DNA of 44,324 nucleotides. It comes from Lachnospiraceae bacterium. Lineage in GTDB: Bacteria > Bacillota > Clostridia > Lachnospirales > Lachnospiraceae. The notes beneath the pieces are model-generated. The model ran no database searches. It worked only from the letters and a program-made list of their open reading frames with translations, and was not told where the DNA came from. The stretch lies in the NCBI GenBank assembly GCA_017962225.1, contig JAGCVT010000088.1, positions 1 to 44,324 on the forward strand, read 5' to 3'. The translations under genes were made by a program, and so were the position numbers. Position 1 is the first letter of the stretch. Every line of letters starts with the position of its first letter. Of the stretch, positions 7,131 through 14,868 are shown piece by piece.

Positions 7131-8315
7131 CTATAAAATGAATTCTCTTTTGCCCGAAATCAAATCTCTCCATACAGGAGAAAAACCTCTTAAATATTCT
7201 ACCACTTCTTTTACCGAAGTGATAATAGTTTCTACTTCTTCGTCCGTAGTTCTTTCATCAATTGTGAGTCTTAAAGAACCGTGTGCAACATCATGCACTC
7301 TGCCGATTGCCAAAAGCACGTGGCTTGGATCAAGCGAGCCCGATGTACATGCACTGCCTGAAGAGGCAGCGATTCCCTTATCGTCTAAAAGAAGCAGAAT
7401 GGATTCGCCCTCGATTCCTTCGAAGCAGAAATTAACATTGCCCGGAAGGCGCTTCACCGCATCACCGTTTAATGCGGAATGTGAAATCTCAGAGATGCCT
7501 TCTATTAAACGATTTCTCTTTGCTGTAACCGCTTTACCGTAAGTATCAAGATTTGCAACCGCATCCTCCAAGGCAACTGCCATTGCTGCAATTCCAGGAA
7601 CATTTTCGGTACCTGCTCTCTTACCCTTTTCCTGAGCGCCGCCTTCAATGAGGTTGAATAATCTAACACCTTTTCTTACATACAAAAATCCTACACCCTT
7701 GGGACCGTGGAATTTATGCGCCGACGCGGAAAGCATATCGATATTGTCATCAACCACATTTACGGGAATATGTCCGATTGCCTGGACAGCATCCGTATGA
7801 AAGGGTATGCCGTGCTTCTTACAGACTTCGCCGATTTCACGAATGGGCTCGATTGTACCGATTTCGTTATTTGCAAACATAATGGTTACAAGGCATGTAT
7901 CTTCTCTTATCGCATCCTCTACTTCCTTAGGATCGATAAGTCCGTTTTCATGTACATCAAGAAGCGTTATTTCAAAGCCTTCTTTTTTTAGTTTGTTTAA
8001 TGTATGAAGTACTGCATGATGTTCAAACGCCGATGAAATGATATGTTTCTTTCCCGCCAGAGCACCTGCCTTTGCAGCACTGTTAATTGCCTGATTGTCC
8101 GACTCGCTTCCGCCGGATGTAAAATATATCTCTTTGGGATTTGCTCCGATTGCGTTTGCAACCTTGGCCCTTGCCTCCTCCAATACTTCTTTGGACTTCT
8201 GTCCGAACTCGTAAAGGCTCGACGGATTTCCGTAATTTTCTTTCATAAGCGAAACCATTGTTTCAATGGCTTTGTCACTCATCTTTGTTGTGGCTGCATT
8301 GTCTGCATATATCAT
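7131..8315 (-). CDS. nifS: Cysteine desulfurase, NifS/IscS type
   Basis: A 394-residue PLP enzyme that takes sulfur from cysteine, giving alanine and an enzyme persulfide passed to NifU. Seen: start MIYADNAATTKMS, FTSGGSESDN, the PLP lysine in SASAHKFHGPKGVGF, and the sulfur-accepting cysteine in SGSACTSGSLDPSHVL. The pattern around that Cys and the length fit the class I NifS/IscS group. Start ATG 8315 is preceded by GAAAGGAG. A well-formed promoter lies at 8369-8397 and an inverted repeat overlaps its -10. The gene is first in a two-gene operon with nifU. No IscR-type regulator gene is visible nearby. Confidence 0.94.
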   Translation of the reverse strand: MIYADNAATTKMSDKAIETMVSLMKENYGNPSSLYEFGQKSKEVLEEARAKVANAIGANPKEIYFTSGGSESDNQAINSAAKAGALAGKKHIISSAFEHHAVLHTLNKLKKEGFEITLLDVHENGLIDPKEVEDAIREDTCLVTIMFANNEIGTIEPIREIGEVCKKHGIPFHTDAVQAIGHIPVNVVDDNIDMLSASAHKFHGPKGVGFLYVRKGVRLFNLIEGGAQEKGKRAGTENVPGIAAMAVALEDAVANLDTYGKAVTAKRNRLIEGISEISHSALNGDAVKRLPGNVNFCFEGIEGESILLLLDDKGIAASSGSACTSGSLDPSHVLLAIGRVHDVAHGSLRLTIDERTTDEEVETIITSVKEVVEYLRGFSPVWRDLISGKREFIL

Positions 8316-8368
8316 GAACTGAATCTCCTTTCAGGCTTATGAAAATCTTATTTTCCCTTGCCAAAAAG

Positions 8369-8397
8369 ATTTTATTCCTATTCGCCTACTGTGTCAA
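8369..8397 (-). promoter_or_regulatory. Promoter of the nifS-nifU operon with overlapping inverted repeat
   Basis: On the minus strand TTGACA (8392-8397) and TAAAAT (8369-8374) are 17 bases apart. An 8-bp inverted repeat, AAAATCTT (8342-8349) with AAGATTTT (8366-8373), overlaps the -10 and runs into the leader. It could be an operator; no regulator is known. Confidence 0.65.
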
Positions 8398-8413
8398 TAG
8401 GTTTTAACCCGAA

Positions 8414-8440
8414 ATAAAAAGCCCTCTTCGGACTTTTTAT
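8414..8440 (-). terminator. Rho-independent terminator after the LytTR/DUF3021 operon
   Basis: On the minus strand an 11-bp stem with one G-U pair (8414-8424 with 8430-8440) encloses the 5-base loop GAAGA. The distal arm ends in CTTTTTAT. It lies 13 bases past the stop of the DUF3021 gene and upstream of the nifS promoter. Confidence 0.75.
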
Positions 8441-8453
8441 GATTTTTATGCAA

Positions 8454-8897
8454 TTATCCGGCAGATTTTGCGTTATATTCAAGCACTTTCTTCGTGTAAT
8501 CCGCCCCGCGTTTTTTGAGGATAAAAAACTCGATTACAAGGCAGATTAAATATGTTACAACCACTATCGCTAGGAAAATGCTCCATACAATTATGTTTCC
8601 CTTGGTTGAGAACAATCCCATGAAATAAAACATTGCTACTTCAGCAGGAATAAACAGTATGTAAAACACTGTCAGGGAAAAGATAAAACCTTTCTTCTGC
8701 ATCATTTTTGTCAAAAAGCAGAACCCGAAGGTAAGCACTCCCCAAAGGCATAAAACAAAGAGTTTTAGAATATACGCAATTGAGATATCTTTTCCTCCCA
8801 GCGCCAGTATTAAAACAACCGAGCATATCACAAGCCAGGAAAATACAAACGATAATGCATTTCTTAAATATATTAAAAAATCTTTCATACTTCTCAT
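8454..8897 (-). CDS. DUF3021-type membrane protein paired with LytTR regulator
   Basis: A 147-residue membrane protein with four hydrophobic helices (about residues 15-35, 41-63, 70-92 and 102-127) and a basic C-terminal tail (KKRGADYTKKVLEYN). Size, topology and position directly after a small LytTR protein match the DUF3021 family. These proteins are commonly encoded beside LytTR regulators and are thought to restrain them at the membrane. The first ATG (8897) lies one base after the LytTR stop; a second at 8888 is possible, and the choice changes only three residues. It is the last gene before the terminator at 8414-8440. Molecular activity is not known. Confidence 0.75.
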   Translation of the reverse strand: MRSMKDFLIYLRNALSFVFSWLVICSVVLILALGGKDISIAYILKLFVLCLWGVLTFGFCFLTKMMQKKGFIFSLTVFYILFIPAEVAMFYFMGLFSTKGNIIVWSIFLAIVVVTYLICLVIEFFILKKRGADYTKKVLEYNAKSAG

Positions 8898-8898
8898 A

Positions 8899-9342
8899 TC
8901 AGTTCCTTATTCCGAGCAGTTTCTTTAGATCCGTCGCGTATCGCCTTGAAATAACCACCACTTCTCCGTTAGACAATGTGGCAAGAATGTTTCTGGTTAT
9001 TTCAGGCTTAAGCTTTACCACTTTGTTGATATTGATAATCACCGATTTAGAGCATCTGAAATAATCTCTGTTATCCAGTATTTCTTCGAGCTCATAGAGT
9101 CTTTTATCCGTGCTTAAAACCTTATCTTTGGTATAAATAAATGTTTTTTTATCCACGGATTCAATGTAGAAAATATCATTTGGCGAAACAATATATGTAT
9201 TACCGTCTTCCGAGCCGGAAATACCGGTCTCGAAATTATCTATATGTCTCTTAAGCCTGTTAACTTCATTGGTAATATCTTTACAATGAATTTCGACATT
9301 GATTGATTCACTTTTCCGATCGTTAATTATCTCAACTCTCAA
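8899..9342 (-). CDS. LytTR-domain transcriptional regulator
   Basis: A 147-residue regulator with a short N-terminal region and a LytTR DNA-binding domain at about residues 45-145. Seen: DIFYIESVDKKTFIYTKD, YFRCSKSVIININKVVKL and GEVVVISRRYATDLKKLLG, which match the beta-strand pattern of LytTR (AlgR/AgrA/LytR) domains. It has no receiver domain, as usual for LytTR genes paired with DUF3021. The best start is TTG 9342, which overlaps the upstream TGA stop as TTGA; AAAGGAAAA lies somewhat far upstream, so translation is probably coupled. It likely controls its own operon: direct repeats sit above the promoter at 9945-9973. The signal is unknown. Confidence 0.85.
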   Translation of the reverse strand: MRVEIINDRKSESINVEIHCKDITNEVNRLKRHIDNFETGISGSEDGNTYIVSPNDIFYIESVDKKTFIYTKDKVLSTDKRLYELEEILDNRDYFRCSKSVIININKVVKLKPEITRNILATLSNGEVVVISRRYATDLKKLLGIRN

Positions 9343-9911
9343 TTAAGTATTTTTTCCTTTCGGGCGTTGATAAAGAGTAATACTACAAGTATTATCTGCA
9401 TGATTATTATAAAAGCAGCAATTCCGACATTTCCGAATAAAATTGATGCAAACATTGCGCCGACTGCCTCGATTATTGAAATTACCGTATAAGCCTTGCA
9501 GTTAAATACCCAGGCGAACGGCAGAAGGTGTGCTCCGAAGATGATGGCATACATCAGAAGCATTGCCTGAGGTAAGAATGTACATGCAAGCATTGCTATC
9601 GGAAGATAAAGGTTCTGATTCATCGTGCATAAGAAACCGAGCTTGCTGACAGGGTTTTTCGTTTTCTTAAAGATCTTAGCTTTAAGTACGAGCGAGAAAA
9701 GAATCGCTATCGGCATCATAAAAGCAGAACTTATAAATGTTAAAAGATTTGCGTTCTGATAAGATGTGGCAAAAATCTGTACTCCTAAAACAAGGCCCCA
9801 GACTATAACCGATGACATCATGTAAGGCAGACCGTTTTTCTGTAAATCCTTTGCCTCTCTTCTTAATTCATCAATGTTGTTAACGTTACCTGAAAGTCTT
9901 AATGTATCCAT
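9339..9911 (-). CDS. DUF7010-like integral membrane protein
   Basis: A 190-residue protein with about five to six hydrophobic segments after a cytoplasmic N-terminus (NIDELRREAKDLQKNGLPY). The conserved-looking parts are SKLGFLCTMNQNLYLPIAM and FGAHLLPFAWVFNCKAYTV, which I recognise from the DUF7010 group of small membrane proteins; no function is established. Start ATG 9911 is preceded by GGAGG at good spacing; an upstream in-frame start near 9944 would run into the -10 box and is rejected. It is the first gene of the LytTR operon and its stop overlaps the LytTR TTG start. It may be the target or a sensor partner of that regulator. Confidence 0.65.
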   Translation of the reverse strand: MDTLRLSGNVNNIDELRREAKDLQKNGLPYMMSSVIVWGLVLGVQIFATSYQNANLLTFISSAFMMPIAILFSLVLKAKIFKKTKNPVSKLGFLCTMNQNLYLPIAMLACTFLPQAMLLMYAIIFGAHLLPFAWVFNCKAYTVISIIEAVGAMFASILFGNVGIAAFIIIMQIILVVLLFINARKEKILN

Positions 9912-9944
9912 GTTGAATCCTCCTTCGATGTTCTGTATGAGCAC

Positions 9945-9973
9945 ATCTTACAGGGGGATAAAAAGGATATCAA
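9945..9973 (-). promoter_or_regulatory. Promoter of the DUF7010-LytTR-DUF3021 operon
   Basis: On the minus strand TTGATA (9968-9973) and TAAGAT (9945-9950) are 17 bases apart. The start site would fall about 25 bases upstream of the first ATG (9911). Confidence 0.65.
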
Positions 9974-9983
9974 TACTTCAGAT

Positions 9984-10011
9984 ACCAAGCGGTACAAAGG
10001 GTATAACCAAG
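9984..10011 (-). promoter_or_regulatory. Direct repeats above the -35, candidate LytTR binding sites
   Basis: On the minus strand CTTGGT occurs at 10006-10011 and again at 9984-9989, starts 22 bases apart, about two helical turns. The nearer copy ends 10 bases above the -35. LytTR regulators bind pairs of 9-base direct repeats with about this spacing upstream of -35. Autoregulation is inference. Confidence 0.4.
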
Positions 10012-10026
10012 ATGCCAAAATCCGTC

Positions 10027-10677
10027 TTAAAGAAGGATTTTCAGGAGATCTTCGGGCGTATCGGCGATGGTTTTTACACCATATTCTTCTAACTTTTTTC
10101 TGCCTCTGAAGCCCCAGGACACGCCTATAAAATCCATCTCGGAATTAATTGCCGTTTCCATATCGACATTGGAATCACCGATGTATACGGCATCCTCTGT
10201 TTTTATTCCCATACGGTTTAAGATTTCATCCACCATGTCTCTTTCGGGCTTTAAAGCAAAACCCTTTGTTTCACCCATGGCACAGTCAAAGCAGTCCGTA
10301 AAATACTTCTCCGCCAGCTTCTGTACGCCTATATCTGCTTTGTTTGATACAACGGCTGTTTTAATGCCTTCTGCTTTCAGTTTCTTAATAACATCTGTTA
10401 TTCCGTCGTACGGTCTGGTCTTAATTTCATTATGGTCTTTATAGTATGTAAAAAGATCGTTGTATACAGCCATAACGGTTTCTTCATCCGTACCTTCGGG
10501 AGTGGCTCTTTTAGCTTCCATGTAAAGGCCGTTACCGACAATGTTTCTGACATAATCCAAAGTCAGTTCGGAAAATCCGTTCTTCCTTAAAGCATAATTT
10601 GTCGAATCGGTTAAATCTCCCAAAGTATCAAGGATTGTACCGTCCATATCGAATATTGCAAGTTTATATTTTTTCAC
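10027..10677 (-). CDS. HAD-family phosphatase, phosphoglycolate phosphatase-like
   Basis: A 216-residue HAD subfamily IA hydrolase. Seen: nucleophile motif FDMDGTILDTLGDL, motif II VVSNKAD, and motif IV YIGDSNVDMETA, with a helical cap between residues of about 15 and 85. This is the layout of Gph-like phosphatases acting on phosphoglycolate or other sugar phosphates. The start is GTG 10677, preceded by CGGAG. It lies 18 bases after the nitroreductase gene and appears to be the last gene in a long codirectional series; the LytTR operon promoter begins beyond its stop. Substrate is not determinable from sequence. Confidence 0.8.
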   Translation of the reverse strand: MKKYKLAIFDMDGTILDTLGDLTDSTNYALRKNGFSELTLDYVRNIVGNGLYMEAKRATPEGTDEETVMAVYNDLFTYYKDHNEIKTRPYDGITDVIKKLKAEGIKTAVVSNKADIGVQKLAEKYFTDCFDCAMGETKGFALKPERDMVDEILNRMGIKTEDAVYIGDSNVDMETAINSEMDFIGVSWGFRGRKKLEEYGVKTIADTPEDLLKILL

Positions 10678-10695
10678 GTCTTTTCTCCGTTTCGA

Positions 10696-11358
10696 TTAAA
10701 GAACTTTTCTTCCCGAAGCTGCCTCGAAATTGTATTTTACAATTCCGAGATCGATCTTTGTCATGGCTCCGCCTTTGGAAGTAATCTTTGCATTATCGCC
10801 GTCAAGCGTAATCACAAACTTCTGCTGATTAAGAGCCGTAGGAGCTTTTAAGGCACCGTCAACTCCTTCCTTAAACCATTCGGGTGCCGTGCTTAAATCA
10901 GCCTTGCAAAGCTTCTCAACAGGTTTTGATTTGTGCGCCTGACCCTGATTCTCGCCGTATCCTACTGCTATTACGCATAAAAGTTTCTCGTCTTTTCCGA
11001 CCTGGGCTTTGCATTTTTTCTTACTGAAAGTTCCCGCAACCCAGCATGTGTTAAGGCCCATAGTCTGCGCCTTAAGAACTATTTCTTCTCCGAAATAACC
11101 AATTGCTTCATCAAGATTCGGATATTGTTTGTTTCTGACCATGGCTATATAGTTTTGAACATTGGTAAATTTTCCGTAATGCGCCAGAAACGAATCAAAG
11201 CATTCCGGATCGTTTACTATAAACTGCAGATCCAGACCGTTTTCATCACCTATATTTTCGATATATTCTCTTAATTCTTTTTCCGTTTCCTTTTCAATCG
11301 GTATATTTTTATACTGTCTGACAGAATGTCTTTCGTTAACTGCTTCTTTTATGGTCAT
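10696..11358 (-). CDS. Nitroreductase-family flavoprotein (TM1586-like)
   Basis: A 220-residue protein of the nitroreductase fold. Seen: the N-terminal ERHSVRQYKNIPIE, the FMN-phosphate-contacting RHSVR signature of the family, then a long second half with LNTCWVAGTF and CVIAVGYGENQ. The lack of a typical C-terminal FMN motif and the EGVDGALKAPTALNQQ segment fit the putative TM nitroreductase group, in which two half-domains occur in one chain. Such enzymes reduce nitro compounds, quinones or flavins with NAD(P)H, but the physiological substrate is unknown. Start ATG 11358 has AAGGAG upstream. It is 23 bases after the lipoprotein gene and 18 before the HAD gene. Confidence 0.75.
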   Translation of the reverse strand: MTIKEAVNERHSVRQYKNIPIEKETEKELREYIENIGDENGLDLQFIVNDPECFDSFLAHYGKFTNVQNYIAMVRNKQYPNLDEAIGYFGEEIVLKAQTMGLNTCWVAGTFSKKKCKAQVGKDEKLLCVIAVGYGENQGQAHKSKPVEKLCKADLSTAPEWFKEGVDGALKAPTALNQQKFVITLDGDNAKITSKGGAMTKIDLGIVKYNFEAASGRKVL

Positions 11359-11381
11359 ATCATTTTCTCCTTTTAAAATAA

Positions 11382-12830
11382 TCAGGGACCGTAAGTACTT
11401 AATACATCATTATAATGCTTTATAACACTTTTCGAATCTTTATCCGTATACATATCATCAACCGAAATATCGGTAAATGTGTAACTCTCCCATCTTGTGT
11501 TGAATTCCTCGTATCTGTTCCGATATATCAGACAATCATTTAAATAAAACTTATTATCTTTGGTGCAAAAATATCTTTGCATCGGATAAACTTCATATCT
11601 GCTGTAAAGATAATAATCTTCGGCCTGACCGCCTGTTCCTTCATTCTTCTCACAGATTATCCTGTTGTATGCGGCGTAGGATATATCTCCCTCAAATCCG
11701 GAATGGTTTACCTCATAAGCATACTTTGAAATGCCGATTTCCGAATCCATGTAAACACTGGCTTTATATATAAATATTTTGTCCTTCTGTCTTATAAGCA
11801 TTTCCGGCATATTGTCACCGTCAAGAAATACAAAGGTATACATTACTTCCGATTTCTTCATATCCAGCGTTTCAACAAATGCCTCCGAAGCCGCTTTGAG
11901 ATATTCGTCATCATATTCCCTGAAATAATCCTCATAATCGTATTCATCGTATATGATTTCATAATTTCCTTCCATCGGAATCAAAGCGTTAAGCGTGTAA
12001 ACATCAAGTTCTTTTCTGTTATTAAACATAAAATCAAAACAGCTGAGATAATCCTCAAGAGTACCAAAATCAGTTTCAACATGATTCACATAGCACTCAG
12101 AATCATCATCGTATTCCGAAATGTTTCTCGCAAAAGAGGCAACCAGTTCAAACTTATTATCTTTATTGATTGTCACATAATAGTTGTAATAAAAAGGATC
12201 GTCTAATTTCCATTCGGAATAACTTAAGAGATTATCTTTTTCGGAATAAAAAAGTGTTGTTCCGTACTGCGAATAAAAACTACCGATTTCAACCACTTCT
12301 TCCGTTTCAAAATCATATGTGCAGAAATGAAATTCGATTGAATAACTCTGGTAAGGATCTCCCGAATATGCCACATAAACCAGTTCCGGCAGATTATCAT
12401 TGTTAAGACTCATAAAAGAAAATTTTACAAACCAGCCCATATCGGATAATTCTTCCATAGACGAAAAATATGCTTCGGAAGCAGTGAGCAGTTCTTCATC
12501 CGAATAGATTATTTCCTTATTTTTTTCGTTAAAATCTTTCCTTGAGAAATATTCGAGTTTTTCAAAATCATTCGGAACAACAAAGTTCATCAAAGAAGAC
12601 TCATATGTCTCTGAATACCCGGGATCGATGATTTCTACCGGCGGTTCTTCAGGTACCTGTACGGGTTCCGGAATATGCGAATAATAGGTTCCGCCTTCTT
12701 TCCCATCATAGTTAATCTCCACACTTCCCGGCAGTTCGCAGGCGCAGAATGCAAATGCCGCGCCTGCTGCCAGTAACCCCGCCAATAATCTTTTTAATAC
12801 AGTTTTTTGTTTTAATCCGTTTTTAATCAT
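11382..12830 (-). CDS. Putative secreted or lipid-anchored protein with FG-GAP-like calcium motifs
   Basis: A 482-residue exported protein. Seen: a basic start (MIKNGLKQKTVLKRLL), a hydrophobic stretch and AFCACELPG, which could serve as a loose lipobox, giving a lipoprotein. The mature part is acidic and tyrosine-rich (for example YDEYDYEDYFREYDDEY) and has two FG-GAP/VCBS-like loops, LNNDNLPELVYV and LDGDNMPEMLI, about 170 residues apart. Such loops bind Ca and are common in clostridial surface lipoproteins of unknown role. ATG 12830 is chosen since AAGAG lies upstream; a GTG at 12848, immediately after the stop of the GH120 gene, would add six residues. Its position after a xylosidase hints at a surface role in sugar use, but this is weak. 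Confidence 0.65.
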   Translation of the reverse strand: MIKNGLKQKTVLKRLLAGLLAAGAAFAFCACELPGSVEINYDGKEGGTYYSHIPEPVQVPEEPPVEIIDPGYSETYESSLMNFVVPNDFEKLEYFSRKDFNEKNKEIIYSDEELLTASEAYFSSMEELSDMGWFVKFSFMSLNNDNLPELVYVAYSGDPYQSYSIEFHFCTYDFETEEVVEIGSFYSQYGTTLFYSEKDNLLSYSEWKLDDPFYYNYYVTINKDNKFELVASFARNISEYDDDSECYVNHVETDFGTLEDYLSCFDFMFNNRKELDVYTLNALIPMEGNYEIIYDEYDYEDYFREYDDEYLKAASEAFVETLDMKKSEVMYTFVFLDGDNMPEMLIRQKDKIFIYKASVYMDSEIGISKYAYEVNHSGFEGDISYAAYNRIICEKNEGTGGQAEDYYLYSRYEVYPMQRYFCTKDNKFYLNDCLIYRNRYEEFNTRWESYTFTDISVDDMYTDKDSKSVIKHYNDVLSTYGP

Positions 12831-12848
12831 GTTTTTTATTCTCTTCAC

Positions 12849-14840
12849 TTATTTTGCGAAAGGTCCCGCACTGATTGTGCCCTCACGTTTGTTTCCGTAG
12901 ATATCGGTATCAAACACTATTTCGCTGCCGTCAGGATTTTCATAATACTGTTCGGGCTCAAATGCCATGCCGAGTGTTTCGGTATTAATCATACTGCAGT
13001 TTTTGGGAAGATAGTCAAAAAGATTTGTATCAAGCTTCCAGTCTTTTCCGTCTGTAGTTAACTCAATTTTAATCTCATGTTCGGTATCTTCGTAAAAGTC
13101 TTTTTCCTTGCTTATGGGTTTTGCGCCGTTAAAATAAACATTTCCGCCTGTCCATACAGGAAGAGGAATATAGTATCTGTCGCTTGGCATGCTGCCCATT
13201 CCGCAATAGCCTTCGAATTCTTTTTCCCATTCTTCCTCTGTCATATACTTATCGTAAGGAATGGTTCCCGCAATCAGATTACCGTCGTCCCACTCATCGT
13301 TTTCAAATATCTTACAGATATCAATCAGTTTTTCTCTTACCTTACTCTGAACGAAAATATTGTTATAGAAACGCATATCTCCGTGAAGAATGGTCATAAA
13401 ACCTGCTATCTCTGTTCTGTGAGGCACATGGTAAGGAGTATATCTCGGTGATTTTAAGGTCTTTGCTCCGTTATCCACGCCTCTGCCGACTGCTGTTAAA
13501 GAACCCGCAATCAGATTGTGCACAAATGCCACACCCTGTGTGGGAAGTTTAAATGCTCTGTCCGATAAAAGAATATTATTGTCAATAAGTGTGGGACCGT
13601 GGCTTACTTCGATGAAGATATCTTCGCCGAGTCCCAAATTAGCCAGATTTTCCAATCGTAAAAGATACTCATGAGGCAGTGCGTTGTCATGGAAAAGATT
13701 TCCTGTAACTCTGGTTCCCTGTGCCTGCCAGTCAAGCCATAAGCCTCTCGTGCAGTGATGGAAATGATTGTTTTTTATGATAACGTCTATCGCAGCATGC
13801 ATCTTAATGCCGCCGATTTCCGCACCTGCAAGGTTCTGCTTGTTGTTAATATGATGTATGTGGTTGTTTTCGATAATTGAAAATACACCGCCCAAATGAC
13901 CTACAATACCTGTCTGTCCGCAGTCGTGGATATTGTTGTTTCTTACAATATGCGAACCGATATTTTCTTTGGTCCAGCCTTCGGTCTGTGCCTGACAGAT
14001 ACAGTCTCTCTCTGTCTGTGTACCGTCTTTGTATTTCCATTTAAGCCACTTGTTGTCGTTATTAGGCTGTAAGTATTTGCCGAGTGAAATACCCGAACAT
14101 TTTGATTCGTAGATATCGCAGTTTTCGATTATCCATCCTTTTGACCAGTGAGGGCCTACCATACCGTCCTGATAAGCCGTGGGAGGAGCCCAATGAGTTG
14201 CTGCCTTACAAACGGTAAAGCCGTCAAGAGTAATATATCCTATACCTTCTTCGAGAGGATAAAAACAGTTCTGTCTGACGCTTATTTCTACAAGTGCATC
14301 CTTGGGATTTATATCCTGGAAATTTGCATATATGACAGTCTTGTCTCCGTCAGCTTCCGTGTACCAGGTATAAATCGTAAAATCCTTATCCCATGAGGAA
14401 AGATTTTCCTTGGGATTATATACGCCCTCGATATCGGTCACTTCATACATTGATTTGCCGTTTAAGAAAACATCTCCCGTATGAGCGGTGAAATTAGAAT
14501 CAAACCAGTCACCTTCAACCTGTGTTTTAAACGGATTATAATCACCGAAGAATGAATTGTCGATTACGGTCTTCCATACATGGGGCTTTACTTCGCTCCA
14601 GTCAGTAATAATCTCTGCACCCGTAATAACAGCTTTTAATTTATTCTTTGCACGATAAGTAATTCTTGCTTCTTCCTTACCTGCATTTTTAGGATTTACA
14701 TGTTCTCTGTAAATACCGTCGTCTACAATTACTTCATCTCCGGGAAGCGCAATATTCGCTGCCTCCGTAATTGTTTTAAAAGGCGCCGACTCACTACCGT
14801 TACCTGGATTTGTTACCCCGCAATTTACATAGTATTTCAT
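12849..14840 (-). CDS. GH120-family beta-xylosidase, right-handed beta-helix
   Basis: A 663-residue protein with no signal peptide, so probably cytoplasmic, that should cut xylose from xylo-oligosaccharides. The sequence follows the GH120 enzyme of Thermoanaerobacterium over its length as I remember it: SFFGDYNPFK, GDVFLNGKSMYEV, WAPPTAYQDGMVGPHWSKGW, IVGHLGGVFS, GLWLDWQAQGTRV and FIEVSHGP. By that comparison Asp370 is the nucleophile and Glu411 the acid/base. They are 41 residues apart here but about 23 in the remembered reference, because of an insertion around ALPHEYLLRLENLANLG. Start ATG 14840 follows AGGAGG by 7 bases; an ATG six bases earlier is too close to it. The gene lies downstream of the oxidoreductase and isomerase genes in the same run. 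Confidence 0.85.
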   Translation of the reverse strand: MKYYVNCGVTNPGNGSESAPFKTITEAANIALPGDEVIVDDGIYREHVNPKNAGKEEARITYRAKNKLKAVITGAEIITDWSEVKPHVWKTVIDNSFFGDYNPFKTQVEGDWFDSNFTAHTGDVFLNGKSMYEVTDIEGVYNPKENLSSWDKDFTIYTWYTEADGDKTVIYANFQDINPKDALVEISVRQNCFYPLEEGIGYITLDGFTVCKAATHWAPPTAYQDGMVGPHWSKGWIIENCDIYESKCSGISLGKYLQPNNDNKWLKWKYKDGTQTERDCICQAQTEGWTKENIGSHIVRNNNIHDCGQTGIVGHLGGVFSIIENNHIHHINNKQNLAGAEIGGIKMHAAIDVIIKNNHFHHCTRGLWLDWQAQGTRVTGNLFHDNALPHEYLLRLENLANLGLGEDIFIEVSHGPTLIDNNILLSDRAFKLPTQGVAFVHNLIAGSLTAVGRGVDNGAKTLKSPRYTPYHVPHRTEIAGFMTILHGDMRFYNNIFVQSKVREKLIDICKIFENDEWDDGNLIAGTIPYDKYMTEEEWEKEFEGYCGMGSMPSDRYYIPLPVWTGGNVYFNGAKPISKEKDFYEDTEHEIKIELTTDGKDWKLDTNLFDYLPKNCSMINTETLGMAFEPEQYYENPDGSEIVFDTDIYGNKREGTISAGPFAK

Positions 14841-14868
14841 ATGCATACCTCCTCTTTCATTTATCCAT

